8,755 nt of DNA from DATKDU01 sp035649415 (GTDB lineage Bacteria; Planctomycetota; Planctomycetia; Pirellulales; Pirellulaceae): the NCBI GenBank assembly GCA_035649415.1, contig DASRJP010000186.1, forward strand, positions 1 through 8,755. Reading direction: 5' to 3'. The translations under genes and the position numbers were made by a program. Below are positions 6,654 through 8,755 of this stretch, piece after piece (positions within the stretch are counted from its first letter, which is position 1; each line of letters starts with the position of its first letter). The notes under the pieces were generated by a model. The model searched no databases and had not been told where the DNA came from. It saw only the letters and a list, made by a program, of their open reading frames with translations.

Positions 6654-7853
6654 ATGCCTGACTTCGCCTACATCGCTCGCGACGTGACCGGCCAGAAGAT
6701 CTCTGGCGTGCTCTCGGCGTCCACCGACCGCGAAGCGCTCTCGGTGCTGGCCAACCGGTCGCTGTTTCCGGTGCAGGTGACGGCCCAGAAGTTGACGGCC
6801 GCCCATTCGAGGCTGCGCGTCAAAGGGCAGGTGATGGCCACCCTTTACAGCCAGCTCGCCGCCTTGCTCAAAAGCGGCGTGCCGCTGCTGAGGTCGATTG
6901 CCGTCCTGCGGGAACAATCCTCGAACAAGAGCCTGAAGCTGATTCTGGACGACGTCCACCACCGGGTCGAGGACGGCGCACCTTTGGGCGACGCCATGGC
7001 GCGCTATCCGCGGGCCTTCAGCGAGATGGCGGTGAACATGGTCCGCGCCGGCGCCGAGGGCGGCTTTCTCGAAGATGCGCTGGAACGGGTCGCGTCCTTC
7101 ACCGAGCAGCAGGAGGATCTCAAGGGACGCACCGTCAGCGCGATGGCGTATCCCTGCATCCTGGCGCTGGCCGGCGTGACCGTGGTGACGGTCCTCATCG
7201 TTTTCTTCGTCCCCAAGTTCGCCGTCATGTTCGAGCGGCTGCGCGAGCGGGGCGAGCTGCCGATCCTCACCGACTGGCTGCTCTGGTTCAGCGACACGCT
7301 GCGGTACCACGGCTGGTGGATCCTGCTGGTGCTCGCTGGCATCGGCACGTGGCTCTATTTCCAGTGGCAGACTCCCGCCGGGAGGTTGCGCGCCGACTGG
7401 CTGAAGATCAAGCTGCCGATGGCCGGCACGATTTTTCAGAGCTTCGCCGTGGCCCGCTTTTGCCGCGTGCTGGGGACGCTGCTGAAGAACGGCGTGCCAA
7501 TCCTCAAGGCGCTGGAAATCAGCCGCGAGGCGGCGGGCAACAAGGTGCTGGCCCAGGCCATCGCCGACGCCACGGAGAATATCTCCTCGGGGCAGTCGCT
7601 GGCCCGACCGCTGGCCGCCAGCGGGCACTTTCCGAAGATGGTGGTGGAGATGATTGCCGTCGCCGAGGAATCCAACACCCTCGATCGGGTGCTGGTGGAC
7701 ATGGCCGACGGCCTGGAACGCCGCACGGGGCGGCAATTGGATTTGATGGTCCGGCTGCTGGAACCGATCATGCTGCTGGTCCTGGCGGGAGTGATCCTGT
7801 TTGTGGTCATCGCACTCTTGGTGCCAGTCATCAAGATGAGTCAGTCGCTGTAG
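6654..7853 (+). CDS. gspF: Type II secretion system inner-membrane platform protein GspF
   Basis: A 399-residue polytopic inner-membrane protein, the usual length. It anchors the GspE ATPase and is thought to lift pseudopilin subunits from the membrane. The N-terminal segment (PDFAYIARDVTGQKISGVL) is classic for the family. Two copies of the T2SSF helical domain follow: about 60-185, with LYSQLAALLKSGVPLL from residue 64, and about 260-385, with FCRVLGTLLKNGVPIL. Membrane segments are at about 166-192, 221-240 and 370-393. The repeated L-K-[SN]-G-V-P motif marks the internal duplication. The start is ATG 6654; an in-frame TTG at 6621 would add 11 residues encoded by the upstream repeat and is rejected. 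No Shine-Dalgarno is visible; the repeat ends 10 bases before the start. Confidence 0.92.
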   Translation: MPDFAYIARDVTGQKISGVLSASTDREALSVLANRSLFPVQVTAQKLTAAHSRLRVKGQVMATLYSQLAALLKSGVPLLRSIAVLREQSSNKSLKLILDDVHHRVEDGAPLGDAMARYPRAFSEMAVNMVRAGAEGGFLEDALERVASFTEQQEDLKGRTVSAMAYPCILALAGVTVVTVLIVFFVPKFAVMFERLRERGELPILTDWLLWFSDTLRYHGWWILLVLAGIGTWLYFQWQTPAGRLRADWLKIKLPMAGTIFQSFAVARFCRVLGTLLKNGVPILKALEISREAAGNKVLAQAIADATENISSGQSLARPLAASGHFPKMVVEMIAVAEESNTLDRVLVDMADGLERRTGRQLDLMVRLLEPIMLLVLAGVILFVVIALLVPVIKMSQSL

Positions 7854-7863
7854 GTGTTCCTAG

Positions 7864-7884
7864 CCGGAGGCTAACAGCCTCCGG
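7864..7884. repeat. Perfect short palindrome between gspF and gspG
   Basis: CCGGAGGCT (7864-7872) and AGCCTCCGG (7876-7884) form nine perfect base pairs around AAC. It begins 10 bases after the gspF stop. No T-tract follows, so it is more likely an intergenic palindromic repeat or an RNA-stabilising hairpin than a terminator. Its arms differ from those of the 25-base family near the dehydrogenase. Confidence 0.75.
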
Positions 7885-7890
7885 GATTGA

Positions 7891-7904
7891 GGTCAGAGGT
7901 CAGA
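7891..7904 (+). repeat. Tandem 7-base duplication GGTCAGA
   Basis: GGTCAGA occurs twice in a row directly after the palindrome, in the non-coding gap before gspG. The in-frame TTG at 7887 would translate through it, which supports the later gspG start. Confidence 0.5.
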
Positions 7905-7952
7905 ACTCAGTTGGTTAACTGCCGCGGTCACGCGGCACAGAAAATTCACAGT

Positions 7953-7957
7953 AAGGA
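7953..7957 (+). promoter_or_regulatory. Ribosome binding site deciding the gspG start
   Basis: AAGGA ends ten bases before the ATG at 7968. It supports this ATG over the upstream in-frame TTG at 7887. Confidence 0.5.
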
Positions 7958-7967
7958 TCGAGACGCT

Positions 7968-8399
7968 ATGAAAATTGCATTCACACATCGCCGTCGTCGC
8001 CGCCGCGGCTTCACGCTGATGGAAATCCTGCTCGTCCTGGCGATTCTGGTGATCCTAGGCGCCCTCGTGGGTGTGGCGTTTACCAGGATTCAACGGAATT
8101 CGTACATCGACGCCGCCAAGGCGCAGATCGCGAATCTGGAGACGTGCGTGAAGACATACCAGATTGACGTGGGCCGGTACCCCACCGGTGAATCGGGGCT
8201 GGAAGGGCTGCTGAGCCCTCCCTCGGACGCTCCCGAGGGCAAATGGCGCGGTCCGTATCTGGACGCCACACAGTTGCCGCTCGACCCCTGGGGGAACCCC
8301 TACAACTACGAGTTGTTCAACGAGGACCAGTTCGAAATCACTTCCAACGGCCCCGATCGTCAGCAAGGAACGGAAGACGACGTGCGGATTATCCGCTAG
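7968..8399 (+). CDS. gspG: Type II secretion system major pseudopilin GspG
   Basis: A 143-residue prepilin that forms the shaft of the secretion pseudopilus. The leader is short and very basic, with six consecutive Arg (8-13) before the prepilin peptidase site G14|F15, giving the family motif GFTLMEILLVLAILVILGAL. E19 is the conserved Glu5 of the mature protein. The helix to about residue 37 spans the membrane and forms the filament core. The globular domain has the GspG landmarks YQIDVGRYPTGESGLEGLL, WRGPYLD, LPLDPWGNPYNY and, near the C-terminus, NGPDRQQGTEDDVR, corresponding to the calcium-binding loop of GspG proteins. A start at TTG 7887 would give an implausible 27-residue extension, so ATG 7968 is chosen. 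gspF ends 114 bases upstream and the next pseudopilin gene starts 18 bases downstream. Confidence 0.93.
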   Translation: MKIAFTHRRRRRRGFTLMEILLVLAILVILGALVGVAFTRIQRNSYIDAAKAQIANLETCVKTYQIDVGRYPTGESGLEGLLSPPSDAPEGKWRGPYLDATQLPLDPWGNPYNYELFNEDQFEITSNGPDRQQGTEDDVRIIR

Positions 8400-8417
8400 T
8401 TCTTTCGCAGGTGCCCC

Positions 8418-8755
8418 GTGATCAGCCGCCGATCCAATCAGCGCCCCCCTCGAGCGGGTCTCACGCTCCTGGAGATCGTGATTGTCCTGGCGCTGCTGGT
8501 CATTCTGGGGGCGGTGGCCGCGCCGATTTTTGCCGGCACGATTCGCCGGCAGCGGCTGCGCAGTGCGGCGGAGTCGGTGCGGGCCGAATGGATGCGGGCG
8601 CATATCCAGGCGATGAAGACCGGCCGCATTCACGTATATCGATTTCAGTCGGGCGATCGGCATTTTGAGATCATCCCCTGGGTCGCCGCGGACGACGCGC
8701 TGGAAAGCTCCACCACGGCCGACACCGCGACGACTTCGTCCGGCATGGCCACCGC
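8418..8755 (+). CDS. gspH: Minor pseudopilin, GspH/FimT type, truncated by window end
   Basis: An open frame from GTG 8418 runs to the window edge without a stop (112 codons seen). The predicted protein starts with a basic leader and a prepilin site, RAG|LTLLEIVIVLALLVILGAV, with cleavage after G14 and the conserved Glu at 19 (mature position 5). The first mature residue is Leu rather than the usual Phe. The segment after the membrane helix (about 45-80) contains SVRAEWMRAHIQAMKTGR and HVYRFQ, resembling the helix and first strands of GspH/FimT proteins, which help initiate or cap the pseudopilus. It starts 18 bases after gspG, so the two are probably translated from one message. GspI or GspJ cannot be fully excluded without the C-terminal half. 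The Ser/Thr/Ala-rich part at the window end (about residues 98-111) looks like a low-complexity insertion. Confidence 0.75.
   Translation, partial: MISRRSNQRPPRAGLTLLEIVIVLALLVILGAVAAPIFAGTIRRQRLRSAAESVRAEWMRAHIQAMKTGRIHVYRFQSGDRHFEIIPWVAADDALESSTTADTATTSSGMAT

Noticed and set aside
6639..7736. Open frame of 365 codons on the minus strand
   Set aside because: Antisense shadow of gspF, His/Gln/Arg-rich and without a domain.

Overview
This window reads like a chromosome segment of a GC-rich member of the Planctomycetota, probably near the Pirellulales. Four things point there: a class II aldolase tail with a microcompartment targeting peptide next to a lactate/malate dehydrogenase, a short membrane protein opening with the RFSIRDLLLLT-type N-terminus common in that group, short palindromic repeats between genes, and a glycine-rich exported protein with LTxxQ helices. 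Taxonomy is inferred from protein character only. All supported genes are on the + strand.

Region 1 (1-1352) looks like the 3' end of a sugar-degrading microcompartment locus of the Planctomycetes/Verrucomicrobia (PV) type. It holds the C-terminus of a class II (fuculose/rhamnulose-phosphate type) aldolase with a Pro/Ala/Gly linker and an amphipathic encapsulation helix, then an NAD-dependent lactate/malate dehydrogenase with a complete active site and Arg at the malate-type specificity position. Two copies of a 25-bp palindrome lie between them. Shell-protein genes are not in view; they are predicted upstream.

Region 2 (1394-3393) holds a small protein with one membrane segment and a coiled coil, a third palindrome copy in inverted orientation, and a polytopic ArnT/PMT-like GT-C glycosyltransferase that would use a polyprenyl-phosphate sugar donor.

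Region 3 (3394-4791) holds an exported protein with two CpxP/Spy-like helical units between glycine-rich arms. Two stem-loops follow it, the second terminator-like, and then a C-rich, G-poor leader.

Region 4 (4792-8755, running off the end) is a type II secretion cluster, gspE-gspF-gspG-gspH: assembly ATPase, inner-membrane platform, major pseudopilin and the start of a minor pseudopilin. These would cooperate to build the pseudopilus that pushes exoproteins through an outer-membrane secretin. The secretin and the other minor pseudopilins are not in the window. The E/F and F/G junctions each contain a strong inverted repeat.

For dehydrogenase, gspF and gspG the longest open frame starts too early, running back into repeat or non-coding DNA; internal ATG starts were chosen by family alignment.
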